From Castellaniella ginsengisoli (GTDB lineage Bacteria > Pseudomonadota > Gammaproteobacteria > Burkholderiales > Burkholderiaceae_B): 64,000 bases of DNA. Below the pieces are notes generated by a model, which saw only the letters and a program-made list of their open reading frames with translations, searched no databases and was not told the DNA's origin. The stretch lies in assembly GCF_039523235.1 (NCBI RefSeq), contig NZ_BAAAEX010000009.1; one strand, 5' to 3'. A program made the translations under genes and the position numbers. This document shows positions 25,821-35,214 of this stretch, piece by piece (position 1 is the stretch's first letter; each line of letters opens with the position of its first letter).

Positions 25821-26423
25821 ATGCCGAAACTCGAACTGACCTCTCAGCAGCGCAGCGCTTTGCGCGCCGCCGCTCATCCCCTGCATCCCGTCGTCCTGAT
25901 CGGCGACCGTGGCCTGACGGCCGCTGTGCTGGAAGAAATCGACCGCACCCTGGCGGCCCATGAACTGATCAAGATCCGTGTCGCCGGCGCCGAGCGCGAC
26001 GAGCGCGATGCGATGCTGACGGAAATCTGCGAAACGCTATCCTGCGCCGCAGTGCATCATCTCGGCAAAACGCTGATTATCTATCGACCCGATCTGCTTG
26101 CGCAACAAGCCGCCCAGGCCGCCGAGAACGCCACCCGGGCCGTGCGCCGGAAATCCGAGCCCTACGTGCCTAAAAAACAGGCCGCGCAGCCTCGCGCAAC
26201 CGGCCCCGCCTCGCAGCGCGCCGCCGGCGCGAACCGGGCCGATCAGGCGCAAGACCCTGCGGCGGGGGCCGCAAAATCCCGCATGGCTGCCGGCCGCGGC
26301 ACCGGCAAGCCGGCGCGGAACAGCCGCGCCGATGCGGGCCATGGCATTCCGCGTCGCAGTGGCGGCGGCAGCGCCCTGTCGTTGCGCGCCGGCGCCCGGC
26401 GCGGCCGCACGAGCCGCGGCTGA
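25821..26423 (+). CDS. yhbY: YhbY/CRM-domain RNA-binding protein with long basic tail
   Basis: Residues 1-95 are a CRM (YhbY) domain with the family motifs AAAHPLHPVVLIGDRGLT, DRTLAAHELIKIRVAG and a final HHLGKTLIIYRP strand. YhbY binds pre-50S ribosomal particles. Canonical proteins stop near 97 residues. This one continues for about 100 residues of Ala/Arg/Gly/Lys-rich, probably disordered tail. Divergent with rlmE, another 50S biogenesis gene. Confidence 0.92.
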   Translation: MPKLELTSQQRSALRAAAHPLHPVVLIGDRGLTAAVLEEIDRTLAAHELIKIRVAGAERDERDAMLTEICETLSCAAVHHLGKTLIIYRPDLLAQQAAQAAENATRAVRRKSEPYVPKKQAAQPRATGPASQRAAGANRADQAQDPAAGAAKSRMAAGRGTGKPARNSRADAGHGIPRRSGGGSALSLRAGARRGRTSRG

Positions 26424-26537
26424 CACAGCCGGTTTCCTTGCCCGCGGCTCCGCAGGCGCCGCCGGGCAGGCCGCCACAAGCCGTGCCGGGCCGCACCCCA
26501 TCAGGCGTGCGGCGCGACCCGGCCAAAGGCGGGCCCG

Positions 26538-27014
26538 TCATTCATAGCTGACGGAGCAGACCTCATATTCGCGCACACCGGCCGGCGCGCGCACTTCGAC
26601 CACATCGCCTTCGCTCTTGCCGATCAGCGCCCGGGCCACGGGGCTGGACACGGAGATCATGTTGGCGCGGATATCGGCTTCCAGATCGCCGACGATCTGG
26701 TAGGTCAGGCGTTCGCCCGACTCCAGGTCTTCGATCTGGACGGTGGCGCCGAAGACCGCCTGGCCGGACACGTCCAGGTCGGCGGGATTGATGATCTGGG
26801 CATTGGACAGGGTGCCCTCGAGTTCCTGGATGCGACCCTCGATGAAGCCCTGGCGTTCGCGCGCGGCATCGTATTCGGCATTTTCGGACAGATCGCCCTG
26901 GGCTCGCGCCTCGGCGATGGCGTTAATGACCTCGGGGCGCTCGACCGTCTTCAGACGGTGCAATTCAGCCTGTAAGCGCTCTGCCCCGCGAGCTGTCAAA
27001 GGGATCGCAGACAT
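26538..27014 (-). CDS. greA: Transcription elongation factor GreA
   Basis: A 158-aa factor that rescues backtracked RNA polymerase. Start MSAIPLTARG at 27014. The coiled-coil tip acidic residues (DLSENAEYDAARE) and the C-terminal VSSPVARALIGKSEGD motif are intact. In many betaproteobacteria greA lies directly after carB. Here carB is nearly 14 kb away on the same strand and the accessory block lies between. Two minus-strand hairpin terminators precede greA, so it needs its own promoter. Confidence 0.97.
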   Translation of the reverse strand: MSAIPLTARGAERLQAELHRLKTVERPEVINAIAEARAQGDLSENAEYDAARERQGFIEGRIQELEGTLSNAQIINPADLDVSGQAVFGATVQIEDLESGERLTYQIVGDLEADIRANMISVSSPVARALIGKSEGDVVEVRAPAGVREYEVCSVSYE

Positions 27015-27032
27015 AGTTTTTGACTCAAAAGT

Positions 27033-27056
27033 AAAAGACGCCCCATGCGCGGGGCG
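27033..27056 (-). terminator. Intrinsic terminator/attenuator in the greA leader
   Basis: On the minus strand a six-bp CGCCCC/GGGGCG stem with a six-base loop (27039-27056) is followed by CTTTTACTTTT, ending about 20 bp before the greA start. Its position inside the likely 5' leader recalls the E. coli greA leader terminator that makes GraL, an analogy only. Confidence 0.6.
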
Positions 27057-27203
27057 CCTGACAACGAAAGAAGATGGGCGATGTGTGGTGGTTCCGGCCC
27101 GCTGGGGGCTGCCTGGCTCTGTGCGCCCGTGTGGGCCGATGAGAGACGGGCAATGGCATGGCGCCGCCCGCATCCCGACCAGGTGGCCTGCCGGCTCGCC
27201 CGT

Positions 27204-27228
27204 GAAAAACCCCGGCCAAAACCGGGGT
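27204..27228 (-). terminator. Second minus-strand terminator upstream of greA
   Basis: Stem CCCCGG/CCGGGG (27210-27215 with 27222-27227) followed by TTTTT on the minus strand. It would stop transcripts arriving from higher coordinates, where carB once may have adjoined. The rest of 27015-27432 shows no gene; a TATACAAT element near 27363 might serve the downstream HD-GYP gene. Confidence 0.65.
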
Positions 27229-27432
27229 GCTGGAGACTATTGTGGTCAATCCGGCAGGAAAAAGCAAGCCCTGCCGGCAGGATGCGGCGTCAGGGTAAAA
27301 CCGCCTTTTCGCCCTGGCCCGCAACCGGCATGATTCAGGCGCCGTTTCAATGCTGGGCCACTATACAATCCAAGCCTGAACATTCGATGAAAACAGCCCG
27401 CCGGGGCTTCTTTCCCGGCCGCCGGAGCGAAA

Positions 27433-30348
27433 ATGCGAGACGACACCCACAGCCCCATGCCGCATGCCCCCCGTTCTGCACGCGCCTGGCCCATCCGGCA
27501 CATCATCGCCGGCATCACGGTCGTCGCCATGGCGCTCGTGGCCGTCGTGCTGATCTCGTTGAGCTGGTTCGGATCCAAGCGGGCTTTTCTCGACATGGCG
27601 CAGATCGTCGCGCTCAATGCCAGCCAACTGACCGCCGAGCGGTCCCGCCGGATGATCGCGCCGGGCGAAGCCATGCTGAACGCCCTCGCCTCCAATCCTT
27701 TCATCCTCACCTTGCGGGACCACGAGGAACGGATGCTGCGCACCACGCTGGCGCCGGCGCTGGCGGCCAACCCGTTGGTATCCGCGCTCTACGTCGGCTA
27801 CCGGAACGGCGACTTTCTCTCGCTGCGGCCTTTGCAGGACGAGGAAACCCGGCACTATTTCCAGGCGCCGCCCGACGCCGGTTACCTCATCAGCACGCTC
27901 ACCCGCCTCGAAGACGGTTCCACCCGCCAACGCCTGTTTTTCTACGACGCGCATCATGAGCTGCTGGCGCAAAGGGACCAGGCCGGGAACGCATTCGATC
28001 CACGCACGCGCCCCTGGTACACCCGCTCGATGGCCAGCGACGACGTCGTGATTTCGGAGCCCTATGTGTTCTTTACGAACCACCAGATCGGGATCTCCCT
28101 GTCCCGCCCGACCCGCTCGGGGCAGGCCATCGTGGGCGCGGACATCACCCTGACGGATCTGGGCAAAGGCCTCGCCAGCCTGCGCATGGCGCCCAGCGCC
28201 GAGCTGGCCCTGACGACTCGGGACGGCGCCCTCATCGCCTACAGCGGCGAAGCGGCGCCGACATCGATCCAGACCGATGGGCAGCCAAGGCTGCCGTCCC
28301 TGGAGGACCTGGACGCTGCGGCGTTGTCCCGCCTGTGGAAAACGACCCCGTCCCCGGGCGATTCCATCGTCCTGTATGAAGAGAATGGCCGGGAATGGCT
28401 GGGGGCCGCATTCTCGTTCGACGGCATCCAGGGGCTCGACCTGCAGTTGCTGGTCACCGCGCCCGCCGATGAGCTCCTGGGCGACCTGGCACGCACCCGG
28501 ATGCACATGGTTCTCATTTCATCCCTCCTGATCCTGCTGCTTCTGCCGCTAGGATGGCGCACCGGAAGCTCCGTGGGCCATGTGCTGGAACGCTTGACGG
28601 AACGTGCGCGAAGAATGTCGCAGTTCGACTTCAGCCGCCCCGGATCGGGGCCGACGCGCCTGCGCGAGGCCCGCGAACTCGACCAGGTCATGAACCATGT
28701 CAGCGGCACGGTCCAGGCCTTCCTGGAAATCAGCCGGACACTGGGCTCCGAGCCGCGCATTGAAGCCATGCTTGCCCAAGTGCTGGAAAAACTCGTCAAG
28801 GCCACGCGCTGCCTGGACGGCGCCGTCTACCTCTCGGAGGACGGGCGGGAATCCCTGCTGCTGGCCGCGACGTTCAACGGCGGGAAAGAAGCTCTGGAAG
28901 GCGGCGTCTGGCCGGAACACTGGCCGCCGCCGGATGCGGGCATGGACGAGGACGGCCCGCATGAGCGGATCACGTTCGAATTGCGCAGCCGCCGGGGCCA
29001 CCTGGAAGGATTGCTCGTGCTGACCCATGCGCGGGATCCGGAACACACCTCGCCCGAGTTCCTGTCGTTCACGAACCAGTTGACCGGCATGCTGGCCATG
29101 TCCATCGAGGCGCGCCAGTTCATGCAGGCCCAGAAGGAGTTGCTGGATGCGATCATCCGCGTCCTGGCCGATGCCATCGACGCCAAGAGCCCCTACACCG
29201 GCGGTCATTGCGAACGCGTTCCCCAACTGGCCATCATGCTGGCCGACCAGATCGCGGCGGAAACCAGCGGGCCGTACGCCGACTTCGCTCTGAACGAAGA
29301 TGAGCGCTATGAATTCCGCCTCGCCGCCTGGCTGCACGACTGCGGCAAGGTCACCAGCCCCGAGCACATCATCGACAAGGCCACAAAACTGGAGGTCATC
29401 CACAACCGGATCCATGAAATCCGCATGCGTTTCGAAGTCCTGTGGCGCGATGCCGAGATCAGCCACCTGCAGGCCAGGCTCGCGGGCGAAGATGAGGAAC
29501 GCGCCGTCGCCGCCCTGAATGCGCGGCATGCGCAATTGCAGGACGACTTCCGGTTCGTCGCCCAATGCAACATCGGCGGGGAATTCCTTTCCGACGAGGC
29601 GATCGCACGCCTGCACCGGATTGCGGAAACGACCTGGCTGCGCCATTTCGACGACAGCATCGGCCTGTCTTCGGCCGAACTCGCCAAACTGGCGATCAGC
29701 CGTCCGCACCCGCCCGAGCTGCCCGCCGCCGAACCGCTGCTGGCCGACAAGCCCGAGCACATCGTGCCATGGGATGAGGCGCGCAAGCCCGCAGTGGAGC
29801 GCGACGATCCGCGCAACACGCTGGGGTTCGACATGAAACTGCCGGCGTGCCGGCAAAATGCGGGGGAATTGCACAACCTGACCATCCGCCGCGGCACGCT
29901 GACGGAAGAGGACCGCTTCGCGATCAAAGATCACATGGTCCAGACCTTGTCCATGCTGACCCAACTGCCCTGGCCGCGCCATCTGGCGCGGGTGCCCGAC
30001 ATCGCAGCCAATCACCACGAAAGAATGGACGGCGCCGGCTATCCGCGCCGCATTCCGGGAGAAAGGCTGCAGCTCACCGAACGCATCATGGCCCTGGTCG
30101 ACGTCTTCGAAGCGCTGACGGCCGCCGACCGCCCCTACAAGCCGCCCAAGACCCTGTCCGAGTCCCTGCGCATCATGGCATTCATGTGCAGGGACGGGCA
30201 TCTCGATCCTCAACTGTACTTGTACTTCCTGCGCAGTCCCGTCTGGATGGCCTATGCGCGCGACTTCATGAAGCCGGCGCAGATCGACGCCGTGGATGCC
30301 GAAGCCCTGGCGCGCATTGCCGAGGGCGCCCAAACGCCTCAGGCGTAG
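27433..30348 (+). CDS. Membrane HD-GYP phosphodiesterase with Cache and GAF-like sensor regions
   Basis: A 971-aa protein. Transmembrane helix near residues 22-45, a periplasmic dCache-type sensor to about 350, a second helix (LISSLLILLLLPLGW) near 357-375, a HAMP-like linker, a GAF-like region about 430-560, then HD-GYP. The catalytic parts are LHDCGK near residue 635 and the signature HHERMDGAGYP near 862, with DVFEALTAADRPYK behind it. The family degrades c-di-GMP (some cGAMP) to pGpG/GMP. About 220 residues are inserted between the HD and GYP parts, far more than usual. It is the first gene of the block between greA and carB and overlaps the next gene tail to tail by 10 bp. Confidence 0.9.
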   Translation: MRDDTHSPMPHAPRSARAWPIRHIIAGITVVAMALVAVVLISLSWFGSKRAFLDMAQIVALNASQLTAERSRRMIAPGEAMLNALASNPFILTLRDHEERMLRTTLAPALAANPLVSALYVGYRNGDFLSLRPLQDEETRHYFQAPPDAGYLISTLTRLEDGSTRQRLFFYDAHHELLAQRDQAGNAFDPRTRPWYTRSMASDDVVISEPYVFFTNHQIGISLSRPTRSGQAIVGADITLTDLGKGLASLRMAPSAELALTTRDGALIAYSGEAAPTSIQTDGQPRLPSLEDLDAAALSRLWKTTPSPGDSIVLYEENGREWLGAAFSFDGIQGLDLQLLVTAPADELLGDLARTRMHMVLISSLLILLLLPLGWRTGSSVGHVLERLTERARRMSQFDFSRPGSGPTRLREARELDQVMNHVSGTVQAFLEISRTLGSEPRIEAMLAQVLEKLVKATRCLDGAVYLSEDGRESLLLAATFNGGKEALEGGVWPEHWPPPDAGMDEDGPHERITFELRSRRGHLEGLLVLTHARDPEHTSPEFLSFTNQLTGMLAMSIEARQFMQAQKELLDAIIRVLADAIDAKSPYTGGHCERVPQLAIMLADQIAAETSGPYADFALNEDERYEFRLAAWLHDCGKVTSPEHIIDKATKLEVIHNRIHEIRMRFEVLWRDAEISHLQARLAGEDEERAVAALNARHAQLQDDFRFVAQCNIGGEFLSDEAIARLHRIAETTWLRHFDDSIGLSSAELAKLAISRPHPPELPAAEPLLADKPEHIVPWDEARKPAVERDDPRNTLGFDMKLPACRQNAGELHNLTIRRGTLTEEDRFAIKDHMVQTLSMLTQLPWPRHLARVPDIAANHHERMDGAGYPRRIPGERLQLTERIMALVDVFEALTAADRPYKPPKTLSESLRIMAFMCRDGHLDPQLYLYFLRSPVWMAYARDFMKPAQIDAVDAEALARIAEGAQTPQA

Positions 30349-30977
30349 GTCTTGAGGGTGCTCGCCCCGGGCCTGAGCAAATCCAGGAATGCATTGGCCG
30401 GGCTGGTGTCGCCGCGCGCGGCCAGGATGGCGTCGACGTCCACCTTGCCGGGCTCCTGCGCCTTGTAGACGCCGACCATCGCATCCGTGATGTCCTCCGG
30501 ATACAACGTGGACACTTCCTTGATCGCATTCCAGACATCGAGCTTGTCGCCGAAGCCATTGTTCTGCAGCCCCAGGTCTCCGCCCCCGGTCTTGAAAGCC
30601 GAATAGGCGATCTCCTCCGGGTTCTTGTTCTTCCTCAAGCCCTCGTAGGACGCATTGCCGCCGCCGTACGTCATCATATTGCGCAGCCAGATCGCCGCAC
30701 GTCCCAGGTACGAAGTCTGGGCCTGATGCTCTTCTTTGATCTTGCTGCGCACTTCGTAGGCCTCGCGCGCCAGATCCTCGCCGAAGCACTGCTCCCGATC
30801 ATGGAACTCCTGGAATTTCGTCTTGAACTCCTGGTAGGCTTCGCTGATCTTCACGTTGTAGCTTTCCCGGACACCCTGATCGCCGCGCGGCTGCCTGGCG
30901 CTTTCGGCAGCCGGCGCGCTCTTGGGCTCCTGCGCGCCCCAGGAAAGGTAGGAATTCACGGCACTGATGACACTCAT
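30339..30977 (-). CDS. Hypothetical 212-aa protein, possible secreted cargo
   Basis: No family is recognised. The N-terminus is Ser/Ala/Gln-rich and lacks a signal peptide or membrane helix; residues about 35-85 are highly charged and helical (coiled-coil-like), and the C-terminus is mixed. That composition and its place in a block with type III chaperone and effector-like genes make it a candidate secreted protein, an inference. Shine-Dalgarno is weak (GAGA). A 170-bp gap separates it from the permease end. Confidence 0.55.
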   Translation of the reverse strand: MSVISAVNSYLSWGAQEPKSAPAAESARQPRGDQGVRESYNVKISEAYQEFKTKFQEFHDREQCFGEDLAREAYEVRSKIKEEHQAQTSYLGRAAIWLRNMMTYGGGNASYEGLRKNKNPEEIAYSAFKTGGGDLGLQNNGFGDKLDVWNAIKEVSTLYPEDITDAMVGVYKAQEPGKVDVDAILAARGDTSPANAFLDLLRPGASTLKTYA

Positions 30978-31151
30978 TTCTGGTTTCTCTCAAGTTGGGT
31001 ACAAGCCTGGGCCGGAGGGTTTCCGGGACTACCAAGGCCTCGTGCCGGGTAAGTAACCATGAAAAACAAGAGGTTCCATTGTGCGCACATGAAGCCTCGG
31101 AGCCGTATCGGGCCCGGGGCGCGGCGCCCCGGCCCGGGCGGAAAAGGGCAA

Positions 31152-32474
31152 TTACGCCTGCGGCCTGCGCCGCCCGCGCAGCAGCGCATGCAGCAAGATG
31201 GCGCCGAAAGTCGCGGTACCGATGCCATCGAGCTTGAAGCTGCCGAAATCGATGGAAAAATTCCCCGCGCCCAGGATCAACGTGACGGCGGCGACGATCA
31301 GATTGCGGTTGTCGCTGAAATCGACTTGATTGACCACCCAGATACGAGCGCCCGCAATGGTGATCAGGCCGAACACCACCACGGACATGCCGCCCAGGAC
31401 GGGGGCGGGAATGGCCTGGATGACCGCGCCGAATTTAGGCGAGAAACCCAGCACCAGGGCGACCAGGGCCGCCACCACGAACACCAGCGTGGAATAGATC
31501 TTCGTCGCCGTCATCACACCGATGTTTTCCGCGTAGGTCGTGACGCCCGTACCGCCCACGGCGCCGGATATCATCGTCGCCACACCGTCGCCCATGAAGG
31601 CGCGGCCCAGATAGCGGTCCAGATTCTGGCCCGTCATGGCGCTGACCGCCTTGATGTGGCCCAGATTCTCAGCCACCAGAATGACGGCCACCGGCGCAAT
31701 CACGCTGATGGCGTGGGCTTCGAATACGGGCGCCGTCAGCGTGGGCAGCCCCAGCCAGGGCGCGGCGGCGATGGCGGAGAAATCGATCGCCTTGCCCAGC
31801 CCCAGGCCGTTGGCCAGGATCACGTAGAGCACGCAAGCGGCCAGCAGACCCACCAGGATCAACAGGCGCTGCACGAGACCGCGCGTGTACACGGCCACGC
31901 TGCCGACGCACAGGACCGTCATGAGCGCCATGGAGGACTCGAACAACGAGCCGCCCATCGCGCCCTTGGCGGCGATCGGCGCCAGATTCAGGCCGATCAC
32001 GGCCACCACGGCGCCGGTGACCACGGGCGGCATCCAACGGTCGATCCAGTCGGCCCCACCCCCCTGGCGGGCATTGAGCAGCGCGGTCAACAGACCGATG
32101 CCGGTGTAGATCAGGCCGCACACGACGATGGCGCCCAGCGCCACACCCATGTTCAGGTTCGGCCCGCTGCCCGAATAGCCGCTGACGGCGATCACGCCGC
32201 CGATGAAGGCAAAACTGGAACCCAGGTAGCTGGGCACCCGGCCGCCGACGAACAGGAAGAAGATCAGCGTGCCCACCCCCGACATCAGGACGGCCGTGTT
32301 GGGGTCGAACCCCATGATGAGCGGCGCCAGAATGGTGGAACCGAACATGGCCACCACGTGCTGCGCGCCCATGGCCACGGTCTGCGGCCACGCCATGGTT
32401 TCGTCGGGCTGGACCACGGCGCCGTCGGCGGTGCCTGACACGCGGCGCCACTGCGGAAAGTAGGAAGTCGTCAT
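31152..32474 (-). CDS. NCS2-family uracil/xanthine permease
   Basis: A 440-aa inner-membrane nucleobase transporter with about 12-14 helices. UraA/RutG-like features are AMFGSTILAPLIMGF near residue 42, SYLGSSFAFIGGV, VAENLGHIKAVSAMTG (substrate-site Glu) and GGTGVTTYAENIGVM (second Glu motif). It imports uracil or related bases with protons. It seems out of place among effector genes and may be an original chromosomal resident with pyrimidine-related carAB; that is inference. Confidence 0.9.
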   Translation of the reverse strand: MTTSYFPQWRRVSGTADGAVVQPDETMAWPQTVAMGAQHVVAMFGSTILAPLIMGFDPNTAVLMSGVGTLIFFLFVGGRVPSYLGSSFAFIGGVIAVSGYSGSGPNLNMGVALGAIVVCGLIYTGIGLLTALLNARQGGGADWIDRWMPPVVTGAVVAVIGLNLAPIAAKGAMGGSLFESSMALMTVLCVGSVAVYTRGLVQRLLILVGLLAACVLYVILANGLGLGKAIDFSAIAAAPWLGLPTLTAPVFEAHAISVIAPVAVILVAENLGHIKAVSAMTGQNLDRYLGRAFMGDGVATMISGAVGGTGVTTYAENIGVMTATKIYSTLVFVVAALVALVLGFSPKFGAVIQAIPAPVLGGMSVVVFGLITIAGARIWVVNQVDFSDNRNLIVAAVTLILGAGNFSIDFGSFKLDGIGTATFGAILLHALLRGRRRPQA

Positions 32475-32583
32475 GAGGGGATTACGGCCGGGGGGCCGTC
32501 CGAAAGAGGTGGGTGGATGAGAGAAGTTCGCCGCAAGTGTACGGCGGCCTCTTGCGCGGCTGCAAGGCCGCCCCCCATCAAAG

Positions 32584-32620
32584 AAAAGGGGGCGCGCGGC
32601 ATGCCGCGCGCCCCCTTTTT
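32584..32620. terminator. Strong bidirectional terminator
   Basis: A perfect 36-base palindrome of the form AAAAGGGGGCGCGCGGCA plus its complement, flanked by A- and T-runs. It lies 14 bp after the 849-aa gene stop and upstream of the permease start, so it ends the effector operon and insulates the permease. Confidence 0.9.
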
Positions 32621-32633
32621 CCAGCGCCGCCGT

Positions 32634-35183
32634 TCAGGCCCGCTGGGTGACGACCCTCAACTGGTCGTCGTTCTGCAGCAATTGATAGCTGTCGTTATCC
32701 CGTTGAAGCAGCACTTGCTCCTTGGCCAGACGGTTCAGAAGCTGTTCACGCCGTTCCTGCAAGTTTTCCAGGGGCCAGCGTCCGTAGTCTTCTCCGGAGA
32801 CACCCAATTGCTTGTTCAAGTTCTCATAACGCCGCATCAACGCTTCGTCGTCCAGACTATCCACCGCCACCCGCTTCGAGCCGGATCGATAGGCATCGCG
32901 GTAGGCGGTATCCATGAGCTTCAACTGCTTGCTCATGGAATGCTCCGGCACATCGAGCACGGAAGAGACCAGTTCGTCCCTGTCGATGTGTTCAAAGCGC
33001 AGTTTCAGGACATCCTTGCCCTCGTCCACACCGATCTCGAACACGACGCGATTGGCGCCGCCGGGCAACTGGCCGGAAGAGTCGTTGATCCACATCCGGC
33101 CGGCATGCTCGGTCGCCTCGCGCCACTGGGATCCCGCGCCAACCGGGCTCATGAACAAAGGAGTCATGGCTTGCGGCGCCCCCATCAGGAACTGATAAAG
33201 ACGTCGATCCGGATCGTGCAGCACCAGGCTGCCGGAATCGTCCACCTTGACGCCAAGCGTATTTTTCTCGCCCACATCCCGCGCCAGCACATCGAGGTAG
33301 TGGCACATCGCCCGCACGGTCGGCTGACCGCTATTGACGACGTACCGGCCGACGCCCTTATCGGTGACGATCAGCGTGCCGAAGGAGCCCCCGGCGCCCT
33401 CCCGCACATGGCGCACGACATTCTCGCCCAGGCGCAGCACAGGCCGCATCGAATCACTCTTGTGCTCGATCTGCCGGATTCGCTGTTGCACTTCACTCGG
33501 GCTGTGGTCAAGCCGCTCCTGAGGAATTCCCAGCATGCGCCGGGCTGCCTGTTGCACCAGCGTCCTGTTCATGATGGTGTCATCGGAAGATTGCTGCAAC
33601 AAGCGCAGCCCCTTCGCATACGTACTTACATACGCGCGTTCCTCATCGCGATCCATCTTCTTGACCATGCTCAGGCTCGTCAGGCCCAAGGCATCGCCCA
33701 AGAACCGGCCCGCACGCGACAGGCCCTCTACGACCGGCGCGAAAAAGGAAGAAAACGCCTGCTTGACGCGCGCCATGCCGGACAAGGTCTCGCTGCGCGT
33801 CGCCCCATCCCCGACAACCGCGGGCAAGCGCGGCTGGCTTTCCACCGGCTTGACCTCGGCGCCCGACTCCTTGCGCCCCACGAGCTGCCGATCCACGACT
33901 TCCAGTTCGAGTTCGAGCCGTTCGATCGTTTCCATGCGGCCTTGAGACATCACCCCCAGCTTTTCGGACAATTCCTGCCGGTGCTGCTCCTTCACGATCA
34001 ACTCCTGCGCCGTGCCGAGCAACTGATTGATCTCCACCAGACTCTTTTCGATCAGATTGACCGTCGTCTGATTGGCCACATTTTCTGGCAAATCCCGCAA
34101 TGCGCTGAGCGCCACATAAGCGCCGCCCAGGAGCGATGCCAGGCTCCCCGAGATGCCGCCACCGGTCAGCGAGGACACGGTGGAGCCTCCGTACGCGATA
34201 CCCGCCCCCGCCGCGCACCAGCCCAGGGTGCTGACTGCCTGGCTAAAAGACGCCTTCGCCGTTTCGCCCCAGCGCCAGGCATGATCCTGGAACCCCAGAG
34301 CGGACACATCCGACTTGATCTTGGACGGATCAATATTCTTGTTCAGGATGCTCGCGTCCTTTCCGTTCACCTTGACAACCTGTTCGTCGAGCTTCTGCAT
34401 GCAGTTCGCCAGATTCTCCTGAAGCGTCTCGATCTTGCTCAGATTCTTCTCGCTCACACTGCGGGTGTCTTGCGACACGGACTCAGATTTGGAGTCACGG
34501 CCCCACAACCAGTTCCACGCGGCGGAGGCTTTCCCCCTGATTGCCTGCATGAGGCCCTGCTCCATCGACTCGATTTCTCGAGAATCTTGCTCTTCCGACT
34601 TGACGCGGAATCCCTCGCGCAGCAGGGCGATCTCTTTGTCCATCTGCAGGTTTTCACCCCGGGAGATGGGAATTTCCTGTAGAAGCAGCAGCTTCTCGCC
34701 GTCTTCGCGCTCGTCCAGCGCGTCATACCATACGGTGCCGTCCTCATCCACCTCGCCGATCAATACGCGCACAGGCCCCTCTTCATCGGAAACCGATTCC
34801 ACGCCACCGCCATCCTTGATCCCGTCTTCGACCACTGGACGATCGGTTCCTTCTTTCTCGGGCGCCAGTTCCACATCATCGTCATCCAGCCCGTGCATCT
34901 GTCCCACGAACTCATGGGCTGCCCCAAGCACATCCCCGCCCAGATTGACCGTTGCCTTGAGCTTGGACCACCCCCAGGACATCCAGCCCTGGGTTTCCTG
35001 CGAATCCTTCAGTAACTCCTTGCGGGAGCCGCCGTCCGAAACCTGGACCTTGGATTCTTCCAGTTCGCCGCGCCCCGACTGAAGCCCCGTCGTTTTCGTC
35101 AGTTCCTTATCGTGGCCAAGCGATCCGCCACTCGACACATGCATTGGCACATGTCCCACGCTATTTTGCACACCGCCACCCAT
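32634..35183 (-). CDS. 849-aa candidate type III effector/translocator
   Basis: No catalytic domain is recognised. Start 35183 has a clear GAAGGAGG Shine-Dalgarno. The N-terminal ~60 residues are Ser/Gly/Gln-rich without a signal peptide, as in type III substrates. Residues 100-170 are acidic; 245-275 and 375-430 look coiled-coil. A Gly/Ala/Ser-rich hydrophobic stretch at about 316-363 could insert in membranes, as in translocators or membrane-localised effectors. It follows three CesT-type chaperone genes, the nearest ending 27 bp upstream, which is how large effectors are usually encoded. Function unknown. Confidence 0.7.
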   Translation of the reverse strand: MGGGVQNSVGHVPMHVSSGGSLGHDKELTKTTGLQSGRGELEESKVQVSDGGSRKELLKDSQETQGWMSWGWSKLKATVNLGGDVLGAAHEFVGQMHGLDDDDVELAPEKEGTDRPVVEDGIKDGGGVESVSDEEGPVRVLIGEVDEDGTVWYDALDEREDGEKLLLLQEIPISRGENLQMDKEIALLREGFRVKSEEQDSREIESMEQGLMQAIRGKASAAWNWLWGRDSKSESVSQDTRSVSEKNLSKIETLQENLANCMQKLDEQVVKVNGKDASILNKNIDPSKIKSDVSALGFQDHAWRWGETAKASFSQAVSTLGWCAAGAGIAYGGSTVSSLTGGGISGSLASLLGGAYVALSALRDLPENVANQTTVNLIEKSLVEINQLLGTAQELIVKEQHRQELSEKLGVMSQGRMETIERLELELEVVDRQLVGRKESGAEVKPVESQPRLPAVVGDGATRSETLSGMARVKQAFSSFFAPVVEGLSRAGRFLGDALGLTSLSMVKKMDRDEERAYVSTYAKGLRLLQQSSDDTIMNRTLVQQAARRMLGIPQERLDHSPSEVQQRIRQIEHKSDSMRPVLRLGENVVRHVREGAGGSFGTLIVTDKGVGRYVVNSGQPTVRAMCHYLDVLARDVGEKNTLGVKVDDSGSLVLHDPDRRLYQFLMGAPQAMTPLFMSPVGAGSQWREATEHAGRMWINDSSGQLPGGANRVVFEIGVDEGKDVLKLRFEHIDRDELVSSVLDVPEHSMSKQLKLMDTAYRDAYRSGSKRVAVDSLDDEALMRRYENLNKQLGVSGEDYGRWPLENLQERREQLLNRLAKEQVLLQRDNDSYQLLQNDDQLRVVTQRA

Positions 35184-35194
35184 GGCAGCCTCCT

Positions 35195-35214
35195 TCAGTC
35201 AGTCAGTCAGTCAG
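35195..35214. repeat. Tetranucleotide repeat (TCAG)5
   Basis: Five exact TCAG units fill the gap between the chaperone stop (within the repeat) and the Shine-Dalgarno of the 849-aa gene on the minus strand. Unit-number change would alter the distance between stop and restart without shifting either frame. Confidence 0.95.
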
